From the NCBI RefSeq assembly GCF_022170785.1, contig NZ_CP081870.1, forward strand, positions 3,460,001 through 3,524,000: 64,000 nt of DNA. The letters run 5' to 3'. This DNA comes from Rossellomorea marisflavi (lineage in GTDB: Bacteria; Bacillota; Bacilli; Bacillales; Bacillaceae_B). Shown piece after piece: positions 36,971 to 44,577 of the stretch. Numbering within the stretch: position 1 is the stretch's first letter; the number at the start of each line of letters is the position of its first letter. A program made the position numbers and the translations under genes. The notes beneath the pieces were generated by a model, which did no database searches, was not told where the DNA came from, and saw nothing but the letters and a program-made list of their open reading frames with translations.

Positions 36971-37001
36971 AACCCCCTTGCATGAGTGCAAGGGGGTTTT
37001 T
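36971..37001 (+). terminator. clpP terminator
   Basis: Arms AACCCCCTTGCA and TGCAAGGGGGTT, then T-run. Confidence 0.93.
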
Positions 37002-37024
37002 GTGTGGGTTTGGATTCACACTAA

Positions 37025-37052
37025 AGCAAAGACCGCCTCATCCAAGGCGGTT
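37025..37052 (-). terminator. terminator of the 37.0-kb gene
   Basis: Arms ACCGCC and GGCGGT, T-rich on the minus strand; overlaps the stop codon. Confidence 0.65.
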
Positions 37053-37394
37053 CTTCAACGATTCGATGGCCAGATTCAGCGCGATCAGCCTACGGTTGTT
37101 CAATGTATGCTGAGAGCTTCCCACTTCGGAATTGCCCAACTGTTTATGAATGGAAGGGAGGATGTCCTCCAGCGTTAGTTGGGAAGTAGCGATGACGTCT
37201 CTTTCATATGAAAAATCGTTACCGTACCAGTCGCTTCTTAGGGTGTCGATTGCTACCTTTATAGCATCGCGCCTCTTTTTCACCAGTGTGGTGTTCGCCC
37301 CTTTCCCTTCCATGCTTACGGAGGCATTCGAGAGCTTGCGGTAGGTCGATTCCAGGGAGTTCAGAGACGCCTCCTGATTGGCACTGCTCATCAT
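37038..37394 (-). CDS. hypothetical protein
   Basis: About 118 residues beginning MMSSANQEASLNSLESTYRK. Helical, with a basic middle part (KKRRDAIKVAIDTLRSDWYG) and a C-terminal helix; no known domain. The ATG pair overlaps the stop of the histidine phosphatase gene, so it is translationally coupled to it. GAGGAAGAG upstream may serve as the ribosome site. A frame opening at 37427 has no support. Confidence 0.65.
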   Translation of the reverse strand: MMSSANQEASLNSLESTYRKLSNASVSMEGKGANTTLVKKRRDAIKVAIDTLRSDWYGNDFSYERDVIATSQLTLEDILPSIHKQLGNSEVGSSQHTLNNRRLIALNLAIESLKNRLG

Positions 37395-37972
37395 TGGCTC
37401 TCTTCCTCTTCTGAAAAGGGCTCCCACAACCGTGAGACTCCCACCAGGTCGATTCCATTAAAGGTTAGCCGATACACATCGGGCATATCGAGGCTCTCCC
37501 AAAAAGCCAAGCCATACTTGGAGTCAAAGAAATTCATGATAAGCACCATGATATTCCCATGAGTCCCGACGACCACGCGCTTCCCTTCGAATTCGTTCAG
37601 GAGATCGAGCATGGCTGCGACGCCGCGCTTCTGGGCATCCACATTCGATTCTCCGCCTTCCCAGTGGAATGAGGGTTCTTCCCACACCTTGCGGATGGCT
37701 CCTTGAAAATCGTCTAAGGGAGCAGAAGATAGAAGCCGTTCTTTGAATCCGTCTATCAGGATCACGTCTTGATTCAAGGAAGCCGCTGTTCCTTCCACCG
37801 TCTGTACCGCACGTAAGAACGGGCTGGACACCACATGATCAAGGTCTTCGGATTCCAGTATCCTCGCCACGCGTCTGGCATCCCTCATCCCTTTCTCCGA
37901 CAGTGGCCTGGTGAGCTCCTCCGGTGTGTAGATGGAATGGGCGTGTCTGACGAAATAGATTTCAGTTTTCAT
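37391..37972 (-). CDS. histidine phosphatase family protein (phosphoglycerate-mutase-like)
   Basis: 193 residues with the catalytic RHAHS motif at the N-terminus (YFVRHAHSIYTP), a second conserved Arg in SPFLRAVQT and the second His in VGTHGNIM near 142. The enzyme should dephosphorylate a small molecule through a phospho-His. The substrate is unknown. It is followed by an overlapping small gene. Confidence 0.88.
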   Translation of the reverse strand: MKTEIYFVRHAHSIYTPEELTRPLSEKGMRDARRVARILESEDLDHVVSSPFLRAVQTVEGTAASLNQDVILIDGFKERLLSSAPLDDFQGAIRKVWEEPSFHWEGGESNVDAQKRGVAAMLDLLNEFEGKRVVVGTHGNIMVLIMNFFDSKYGLAFWESLDMPDVYRLTFNGIDLVGVSRLWEPFSEEEESQ

Positions 37973-38014
37973 TGGTTTCTCCCCTGCCTGCTTTTCTTCT
38001 ATCCTAGCATATTC

Positions 38015-39646
38015 CTACATGTCTCTGATTCGTTTCGTTAGTTCATTGAACCTCGCATCAAGGTCGGCGTATTCCTTTTGGGCCGGAGTCATGAAGCTCA
38101 GCTTCCCGAGGACCTCCTGGCGCTCGGTCTCAAGCTGCATCTTGAGCTCTTCCCGTTCATCCTTTGAAGGCTCGGCGGGTTCCCACTTCCGCACCATCTT
38201 CCCATTTCCTATTGCAATTTCTGACGATGTTGTCTTCTCTAAAAAGTAGCGATCATGGGAAACGACGATGAGTGTTCCATCGTATGCTGCCAGGGTGTGT
38301 TCCAGCTGCTCGCGGCTCAAGAGATCGAGGTGATTCGTCGGTTCATCGAGGATCAGTACGTCGCGGTCCTCGAGGATATACTTGATGAGCTTGCACTTCA
38401 CCCGCTCCCCCATGCTCATGTGGCGGATTGGCTCCTCCCACTGGCTTTTGCCGAATCCGAGGTGGGTCATGAGATTCCTCACCTGCCCCCGGTCGTGAAA
38501 TGTCTCCCTGTAAAAGAGATTCTCCGGTGTCTCATCGAGGGGTAAATCAAAGACCTCCTGAGTGAGGTAGCCGATCTTCGCGGCTGGTGAAAGCCATAGC
38601 TCTCCTTCATCAGCTGCTTCGTTCCCCATGATCATATTGAGGAAAGTCGTCTTCCCACTCCCATTGGCACCGGTGACCGCCACCCGCTCCCCGTTTTGAA
38701 TCGTGAAGGAGGCACCGCGGAAAAGCACCTTGCTTCCATGGGCTTTACCAAGATCCTTTACTTCAAGGAGACGTTTGCCGGCCCTCCTGCCTGCACGGAC
38801 CGATAGATGTTTCTTCTCCTCCACCTCGACAGGATCGGCATTGATCCGCTCGATTTCCTTCTCCAGCCGCTTCCGCTTCGACTTCACCTGGGCATCCATC
38901 CGTTTAGCTTTTGAACGGTAGAACTCCTTGGGAAATTCCTGCTTTGTTGACTGGGCATGGGCTTTTCCCGACCAGGAAGTAAGGTCCTGGATCTGTCCTT
39001 CGATTCGTTCAATGAGCTTCTGTTGCTTCTCATACGCCCGCTGCTGAGTGAGTCTCCGCTGCTCAGAAGTCTTCACGTAAGCAGAGTAGTTCCCCTCATA
39101 CGTCACGAGCGTCTTGTTCTCGATGGACCAGATCACATCGGCCACCTCATCGAGGAACGCCCGGTCGTGGGAGACCAGGATGACGGTCCCGCGATAAGCC
39201 TTCAGCTCCTTGATCAGGAACCCGATCCCCTCTTCATCGAGATGGTTGGTCGGTTCATCCAGAAGCAGCAAGTGTGCATTCTGCGCGATTCCGCGTGCCA
39301 GTCTCACCTTCAGCTTCTCTCCCCCACTCAGCTGATCATACTCTCCAGCCGGCACATCCCATTTCTGAAGGAGGGCTGCTTCCCCAGGAGACAGTGCGTC
39401 CCTTGAGTGATCCATCGCTTCCTGTTCCACCATCACGGTCTTCAACCCTTGTATCAGCGGTGTGATACTTCCGGATGACGGTGCCATGTCCCCGTTCAAC
39501 AGCTTCAAAAGAGTCGATTTACCGGCCCCATTATTTCCAATGAGACCGATCACCTCTCCCTTTCTCACCCCTGCCTTCACCTGTTCCAACAATAATGTTC
39601 CTTCTATTTCAACATTCACAGAATCGATTTTCACTAATTCCTGCAT
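38015..39646 (-). CDS. vmlR: ABC-F ribosome-protection protein (VmlR-like)
   Basis: 543 residues with two ABC cassettes: Walker A GNNGAGKST and GANGSGKTT, signatures LSGGEKLKVRLA and MSMGERVKCKL, and both LLDEPTNHLD sequences. No membrane spans. The linker between cassettes is long and basic, as needed to reach the peptidyl-transferase centre. It is very like B. subtilis VmlR along its length, down to the C-terminal KLSFMTP and NELTKRI. VmlR gives resistance to virginiamycin M, lincosamides and pleuromutilins. An attenuator precedes the gene. Confidence 0.92.
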   Translation of the reverse strand: MQELVKIDSVNVEIEGTLLLEQVKAGVRKGEVIGLIGNNGAGKSTLLKLLNGDMAPSSGSITPLIQGLKTVMVEQEAMDHSRDALSPGEAALLQKWDVPAGEYDQLSGGEKLKVRLARGIAQNAHLLLLDEPTNHLDEEGIGFLIKELKAYRGTVILVSHDRAFLDEVADVIWSIENKTLVTYEGNYSAYVKTSEQRRLTQQRAYEKQQKLIERIEGQIQDLTSWSGKAHAQSTKQEFPKEFYRSKAKRMDAQVKSKRKRLEKEIERINADPVEVEEKKHLSVRAGRRAGKRLLEVKDLGKAHGSKVLFRGASFTIQNGERVAVTGANGSGKTTFLNMIMGNEAADEGELWLSPAAKIGYLTQEVFDLPLDETPENLFYRETFHDRGQVRNLMTHLGFGKSQWEEPIRHMSMGERVKCKLIKYILEDRDVLILDEPTNHLDLLSREQLEHTLAAYDGTLIVVSHDRYFLEKTTSSEIAIGNGKMVRKWEPAEPSKDEREELKMQLETERQEVLGKLSFMTPAQKEYADLDARFNELTKRIRDM

Positions 39647-39674
39647 ACAATCCTCTCCTCATTCCGGGAGAACA

Positions 39675-39778
39675 CAAAAAATCCTCCCACGATTTCTGGA
39701 AGGATTAGCCGCAAACTACCATACACAAATAAGCCCGTTGGAAATGGGACCTATGGGAAAAATGGGCAGACTAATCCT
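39675..39778 (-). promoter_or_regulatory. vmlR attenuator (terminator / antiterminator)
   Basis: A terminator hairpin with arms AATCCTCCCA (39680-39689) and TGGAAGGATT (39697-39706), followed on the minus strand by T6, ends about 30 bases before vmlR. The segment AGGATTAG (39701-39708) of this terminator can instead pair with CTAATCCT (39771-39778), which would form an antiterminator around an internal GCCC/GGGC hairpin. This mutually exclusive pairing is typical of antibiotic-induced attenuation. Confidence 0.82.
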
Positions 39779-39814
39779 ACTAAATATCATTCGAAATTTA
39801 TTCCATTTCAAATT

Positions 39815-39853
39815 CTACCTACCAAGATTAGTTATCCATCGTTCACCCATCAT
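39815..39853 (-). CDS. vmlR leader peptide (12 residues)
   Basis: A short frame in the leader RNA encodes MMGERWITNLGR, with AAGGGAAAGGG just upstream of its ATG pair. It ends 37 bases before the antiterminator strand. A ribosome stalled on it by an antibiotic could shift the RNA towards the antiterminator. That is inference from position and from how other resistance leaders work. Confidence 0.6.
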   Translation of the reverse strand: MMGERWITNLGR

Positions 39854-39876
39854 CCCTTTCCCTTAACATTAACCTA

Positions 39877-39905
39877 ATCGTACCACCCACATCCCCATAA
39901 ATCAA
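39877..39905 (-). promoter_or_regulatory. vmlR sigma-A promoter
   Basis: On the minus strand, TTGATT (39900-39905), 17-base spacer, TACGAT (39877-39882). The transcript would begin near 39870, giving a leader of about 220 bases before vmlR. Confidence 0.75.
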
Positions 39906-40032
39906 TCCTATCCCATGAAAAATAAGTATTGGAAAATACAAGAATGCGAGCTATAATACCTGTACCCATCCAAAAATATTTTCCACGGGGACAGGTAAGA
40001 TTTTCAACGTATTACACCGAGGACAGATCGAT

Positions 40033-40221
40033 TCAATCAAGATCTCGTCTCTCATCCCGTCGTGCCTTATAAAATTTGTACACAACCAATAGTACCAACG
40101 ATACCCCCAACACAGCAGAAAGAACACCATTGGGTATCGTCATCACCTCCGTAAAATCCAACACCGCCATGATTACCACCAACAGAATCAAAGAAGCTTT
40201 TACAACAATCCTTTTATCCAC
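40033..40221 (-). CDS. small two-span membrane protein
   Basis: 62 residues: two hydrophobic spans (about 6-24 and 30-50) and a strongly charged tail (KARRDERRDLD). GGTGGTGATACGG upstream of the ATG is a fair ribosome site. It is like many uncharacterised Bacillus proteins of this size; function unknown. Confidence 0.55.
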   Translation of the reverse strand: MDKRIVVKASLILLVVIMAVLDFTEVMTIPNGVLSAVLGVSLVLLVVYKFYKARRDERRDLD

Positions 40222-40506
40222 CGTATCACCACCTCGGTTGGATATTTCCCTTTTTTTGTATATTTAATCGTATTACTTTTAAAAAGGATAGGCGGGAATG
40301 AGACTTCTACTAAACTCTTCACATATATCGCAGAATATAGCACAGTACTGCTGGCCACAGCGAAACGAACTAAGACTTCCTTACCCTCACATATAAGGGG
40401 GATGGAGGGGAACTTAACCTACGGAACGAAACGAACCCTTCCCTTCTTCACTCCCATAAATAGGGGGTGAGAGGTGTGAAATTAACCTACAACACTCATA
40501 CATACC
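40222..40506. other. region with partial repeat ends
   Basis: No gene seen. Two diverged direct repeats (about 40388-40430 and 40448-40490, each ending TTAACCTAC) lie next to stubs GCGAAACGAAC and GGAACGAAACGAAC, which match the right end of the GC-rich repeat that follows. They look like internally deleted copies of it. Confidence 0.5.
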
Positions 40507-40636
40507 ACAAAGTGAAGTGAAGCGGAGGCCGGCCGACTCCTATGGGAAAAGCGGGCAGGGTGAGACCCTGCAGGCTTGCCGAAGCGGCTCACCGCACGCC
40601 CCATGGAAAGCGGCCGGCCGCAGCGGAACGAAACGG
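40507..40636 (+). repeat. GC-rich structured repeat, copy A
   Basis: About 130 bases, opening CACAAAGTGAAGTGAAGCGG and ending CAGCGGAACGAAACGG. The inner arms GCGGAGGCCGGCC and GGCCGGCCGCAGCG pair across the element, and GCAGGGTGAGACCCTGC forms a central hairpin. It is almost identical to copy B at 56.99-57.12 kb but in the opposite orientation. Not coding. Confidence 0.88.
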
Positions 40637-40681
40637 ACCAATAACCAACTACACAAACCACTATCAAAGGAGACCAACACC

Positions 40682-41236
40682 ATGTTCACATTCCAAGTCC
40701 AACCAAACCTAACTCTTGCCCTGCTCCAACCCCACCACGCCCAAGAAATCTACACCCTCGTTGACACCAACCGGCACCACCTCAAACACTGGCTAGGCTG
40801 GGTCGACGGCGTCCAATCACCCGACATCTACCGCGACTCCATAATCCCCGCCTGGCTCCAACAACTCGCCGCCAACGACGGATTCACCGCCGGCATCCGC
40901 CACCACGGCAAACTCGTCGGGATGATCAACCTCCACTTCATCAACTGGAAAACCCGAAGCACCAGCATCGGCTACTACCTATCAGAAGAAGCCCAAGGCA
41001 ACGGAATCATGCAGGCCTGCGTCACCGCCATTCTCCAGCACGCATTCGACGACCTCAACCTGAACAAAGTCGACATCCAGTGCGCCGAAGGCAACAAGAG
41101 AAGCCGCCACATCCCCGAACGTCTCGGATTCAAACAGGAAGGCATCTCCCGCGACGCCGAATTCATCAACGGCCATTACAACGACATCGTCACCTACAGC
41201 CTACTTGCAAAAGAGTGGAGAGCAACTAGCAAATAG
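40682..41236 (+). CDS. GNAT family N-acetyltransferase (RimL-like)
   Basis: 184 residues beginning MFTFQVQPNLTLALLQPHHA. The acetyl-CoA site is in SEEAQGNGIMQACVTAIL near residue 105, and NKRSRHIPERLGFKQEG follows, as in RimL/YdaF-type enzymes. AAAGGAG precedes the ATG. Codons end in C unusually often compared with neighbours. The gene begins only about 45 bases after repeat copy A, and a longer frame through the repeat (from 40517) is not real. The substrate is unknown. Confidence 0.88.
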   Translation: MFTFQVQPNLTLALLQPHHAQEIYTLVDTNRHHLKHWLGWVDGVQSPDIYRDSIIPAWLQQLAANDGFTAGIRHHGKLVGMINLHFINWKTRSTSIGYYLSEEAQGNGIMQACVTAILQHAFDDLNLNKVDIQCAEGNKRSRHIPERLGFKQEGISRDAEFINGHYNDIVTYSLLAKEWRATSK

Positions 41237-41300
41237 GGGATACGGTGCGGTTGCTACCTGAAAGACGCACAAGAACCGTCTCCATGCGTCACACAAAAGC

Positions 41301-41349
41301 AAAAAGGGACGGCTCCGATACTTCCTAATGGAAGAACCCGAGCCGTCCC
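41301..41349 (-). terminator. terminator of the 41-52 kb operon
   Basis: Arms GGGACGGCTC and GAGCCGTCCC with a 22-base inner hairpin, followed by T5 on the minus strand. Confidence 0.88.
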
Positions 41350-41355
41350 GTTGTA

Positions 41356-44217
41356 TCATTCGATTGTTCGATCTTCTGTCGGGACAAGGATATCTCCTTT
41401 TGTCCCTTTTTTCAATAGAAGGTGAAGAATGGTTTTTGATAGTTTGCTTGGATGATAGGGTTTCATCAGGTAGTCGCTTGCCCCTAGGGTCAACCCCTTT
41501 TCTTTCTCATCAAGGGCGGAGGAGATGATGATCGGTATGCCCGTCAGGCTCTCTTCCTTCTTGATCTCCTCAAGCACATCCCATCCATTCAGTTTACCCC
41601 CAAGCATGATATCCAGGACAATGGCATCGGGTTGCGTCCGCTTCAGACGCTCGATGGCACTTGAGCCATTCGTCGTGTGATCCACCTGGAAGCCGCTCTC
41701 GGAAAGCTCTGTGGCAAGAAGGGATGCAAGGCTCATATCGTCTTCAATCACAAGGATGTTGTGGCCGTTCCCCTGTTCTTCCTCCTTGAACGTATCAAGG
41801 GTGATGACCGGGAGGGTGACCGTGAATGTGCTTCCTTTTCCGAGTTCGGACGACACGGTCACAGATCCGCCGTGGGCCTCGATGATTTCCTTGACGATGG
41901 TAAGGCCGAGGCCCGTGCCTCCGATCTTCCGCCGGTCTGAATTGTCAATCCGGTAGAATTTCGTGAAGAGCTTACCGATCGCCTCTTCCGGGATGCCCAA
42001 CCCTTCATCGCGGATCTCGATGGAGATCCGGTCTTCTTTTTCCTTCATGAGGATCGTGACGTCCCCTCCATCCGGTGAGTATTTCACCGCATTGCTGATG
42101 AGGTTTGTGAACGCCTGCGTAAGTTTATCCCCGTCACCGAGGACGATGGTGCAATCCGTTTCCCTTCCGATCGTGAAGGTATGATGGGGTGAACTCACCT
42201 TCGTGAGATCCACGATATTCCGGATGATGTCCAGGACGTCTTCATACTTCTTCTCAAAGGTCTGTTTCCCTGATTCCATTCGTTGCACGTCAAGGAAGTC
42301 ATTGATCAGGGAGGTGAGACGCTGCGCTTCCTTGTAGATGGTGTTCAAGTATTTCTTTGTCCTCTCTGGCTTCAGGTCACGGGTGAGCATGAGTTCCGTA
42401 AAGCCAAGAACACTGGCAAGAGGGGTCCGAAGCTCATGGCTGACGGTGCTGACGAACTCCGATTTCATCTGATCCACTTCGTATTCCTTCGTGATGTCAC
42501 GATGGACGAAGATGGTGCCTACATGCTCCTCCTCATGGTACAGGGAGGTAGAATACACCTGGAAGACATCGCTTCCTTCTGTGAGCCTGTAGATCATGCT
42601 GTTCCCCGTTTCCTGATTGCGGATGACATTTTGGTAATAATCCTTGAGTTCATCCCCGTTCTCCACTTGGGTGACGATGCTGCAGCCCCATTTCGAATAT
42701 GGAGCATCCTTCAGGGCTCCCATATCACTTCCAATGATCCTCGCAAACTTCGTATTCACCAGCAGGCTGTCGCCCATGGGGTCAACAAGCTGGATCCCTT
42801 CCTGAAGATTGTTCAGGATATCCTGATTCATATGACGGATCCGTTCGGAATCCTCATAGAGTAGGATGTTCCTCAGGGAAATGGAGATTTGCTTCGCAAA
42901 CCCTTTATACTCCTGCTGTTCCTTGTCTGTGAATCCTTCACCGAAGCGACTGAACACCATGAAGGCCTCCAAATCTCCTTGAGCCGACAGGACCGGGATG
43001 AACAGGTCATAGGAGTACATCGTTTCCTCATGATAGCCTTTTTCAGACGTGACGAGCTCGCGCTTTACACAGAACGGTTCCTTGGTCTCGAATAACCGCT
43101 GATGAAGACCATTCTGGATATGGGCAAGGAACTGGCCGATGGCTTCGTTGGATACGCCGAAGGAGGCGTGGGTATCCTGGTCATCCATGAGGACGATCAT
43201 CCCCCTTGGTGCGCCCATGAGGCTGCACATGCTTTTGACGATGCTTTCCAGTACCTCTTTCTTATCGAGGGAGTTGGATATCCCATTGATGAATTCGTTG
43301 CGCCGTTCAAGCTGTTCGCCTCTGTCGCGCGCAAGATGAAGCAATCGTTCCAATTCCTCCTGCTGGACTTCGAGCTCATCCTGCTGAGCTTGGAGTTCTT
43401 CATTCTGGGAGACAAGATGGTCTTCCTTTTCCTGGACGGTGAAGATCATCTTTTCAAAGGCATTTGAAAGCTGACCGATCTCATCGCGGCGATCCTTATT
43501 GAACGTCCAGTTTTGATACGTACCGGTCTCGGCGATATGCTGGGCAGAGGTTGCCACTTCTTCGAGGGGGTGACCGATCTGCTTGGCAATCGAGCGCATG
43601 ATCCGCATGAGGAGAAGCAGCATGAGCAAGACGAATACCAAGAAGATCGTCTGACTCGTTGCTTCCTTGGCCCGGAGTTCTTCATAAGCTTCATCAGTGG
43701 ACTGCTGGATGTTGTCATTATAGGCATCCAATTTTTCAAGAAATCCTTCTACTCTAGCAGTTCCACCACTGGCAGAGTTATCTTGGACACCCTGTTCATC
43801 GCCATCTTCCACAAGTTTAATTGTCTTGTTAACGATATCTACATAGTAGTCATAAAAATCTTCTACCTCGGAAGCGAAAGCGCGATCGTCTGCAGACTGA
43901 GAAATCTTATTCATTTCTCCTATTGTGACTTTCAACTGCTTCTCGAGGTTTCTAATGTTCTGCTTAAATTCCGGACGTTTAAACGCCACATACCCTCGCC
44001 CCTCAAAGAAGATCCGATTGAACTGCCGGTCAAGCTTCTGGGCGACTTCCTTCCGGTCATCGAGCTTGGCTTTCGTCTCATCGTATTCCACGGAAAGCCT
44101 GTGATCGTACCAGTATAAACAACCTGCTCCTATGAGGAACACGAGGATGAACCCCGTCATGAGGACGATGATCCTCCGTCTCAGACTGGAATGATAGAAA
44201 TCCAGGAGTTTACCCAT
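41356..44217 (-). CDS. hybrid sensor histidine kinase / response regulator
   Basis: 953 residues: TM1 about 14-35, an extracytoplasmic helical sensor (36-189), TM2 about 190-210, HAMP to about 262, a coiled coil (263-310), GAF (about 318-452), PAS (about 462-577), HisKA with His594 in TVSHELRTPL, ATPase (N709, GLGIP, GGTGLGL) and a C-terminal receiver with phospho-acceptor Asp869. It is the last gene of a six-gene operon and overlaps the CheY-like gene by eight bases. With the HPt domain at 51.7 kb it could form a phosphorelay. Confidence 0.93.
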   Translation of the reverse strand: MGKLLDFYHSSLRRRIIVLMTGFILVFLIGAGCLYWYDHRLSVEYDETKAKLDDRKEVAQKLDRQFNRIFFEGRGYVAFKRPEFKQNIRNLEKQLKVTIGEMNKISQSADDRAFASEVEDFYDYYVDIVNKTIKLVEDGDEQGVQDNSASGGTARVEGFLEKLDAYNDNIQQSTDEAYEELRAKEATSQTIFLVFVLLMLLLLMRIMRSIAKQIGHPLEEVATSAQHIAETGTYQNWTFNKDRRDEIGQLSNAFEKMIFTVQEKEDHLVSQNEELQAQQDELEVQQEELERLLHLARDRGEQLERRNEFINGISNSLDKKEVLESIVKSMCSLMGAPRGMIVLMDDQDTHASFGVSNEAIGQFLAHIQNGLHQRLFETKEPFCVKRELVTSEKGYHEETMYSYDLFIPVLSAQGDLEAFMVFSRFGEGFTDKEQQEYKGFAKQISISLRNILLYEDSERIRHMNQDILNNLQEGIQLVDPMGDSLLVNTKFARIIGSDMGALKDAPYSKWGCSIVTQVENGDELKDYYQNVIRNQETGNSMIYRLTEGSDVFQVYSTSLYHEEEHVGTIFVHRDITKEYEVDQMKSEFVSTVSHELRTPLASVLGFTELMLTRDLKPERTKKYLNTIYKEAQRLTSLINDFLDVQRMESGKQTFEKKYEDVLDIIRNIVDLTKVSSPHHTFTIGRETDCTIVLGDGDKLTQAFTNLISNAVKYSPDGGDVTILMKEKEDRISIEIRDEGLGIPEEAIGKLFTKFYRIDNSDRRKIGGTGLGLTIVKEIIEAHGGSVTVSSELGKGSTFTVTLPVITLDTFKEEEQGNGHNILVIEDDMSLASLLATELSESGFQVDHTTNGSSAIERLKRTQPDAIVLDIMLGGKLNGWDVLEEIKKEESLTGIPIIISSALDEKEKGLTLGASDYLMKPYHPSKLSKTILHLLLKKGTKGDILVPTEDRTIE

Positions 44218-44575
44218 TCAGGATGTCTCCGATCTTCTCCATGAGTTCGACGGGACTGTAAGGTTTCGACATGAAGTAGTCAGCACCGGCGGCAAGGACA
44301 AGGTCCTTATCCGCCTGCTGATTCTTCGCCGATACCATCATGATCTTCACATCGCTCTTCCCGTGATGGTTCCGCACCTGATCGATGACCTCGAGACCCG
44401 TATAGGCGGGCATCATATAATCAAGGACAATCAGGTCGTAGTCGGTGCCGAGGATCTGGTCGATGGCTTCCTGGCCATCGGCCGCTTCGTCGATGTCATA
44501 TCCTTCATCTTCCAGGGTGTCGACCATGAGCATGCGCAGCACTTCTTCGTCTTCTGCAATCAAGATCTTCGCCAT
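44210..44575 (-). CDS. CheY-like single-domain response regulator
   Basis: About 121 residues, only a receiver domain: acidic pocket in IAEDEE, phospho-acceptor in IVLDYMMP, Ser/Thr in MMVSAKN and Lys in FMSKPYS. It has no output domain, so it either passes phosphate on or binds a partner. An ATG six bases upstream overlaps the previous stop; GGAGGG is better spaced (eight bases) for the ATG at 44575. It lies between the glycosidase-like gene and the hybrid kinase. Confidence 0.9.
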   Translation of the reverse strand: MAKILIAEDEEVLRMLMVDTLEDEGYDIDEAADGQEAIDQILGTDYDLIVLDYMMPAYTGLEVIDQVRNHHGKSDVKIMMVSAKNQQADKDLVLAAGADYFMSKPYSPVELMEKIGDILNG

Positions 44576-44577
44576 GT

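Noticed and set aside
40517-40681. N-terminal extension of the acetyltransferase through repeat A
   Set aside because: The extension is repeat sequence; AAAGGAG stands before the ATG at 40682, and the family N-terminus begins there.
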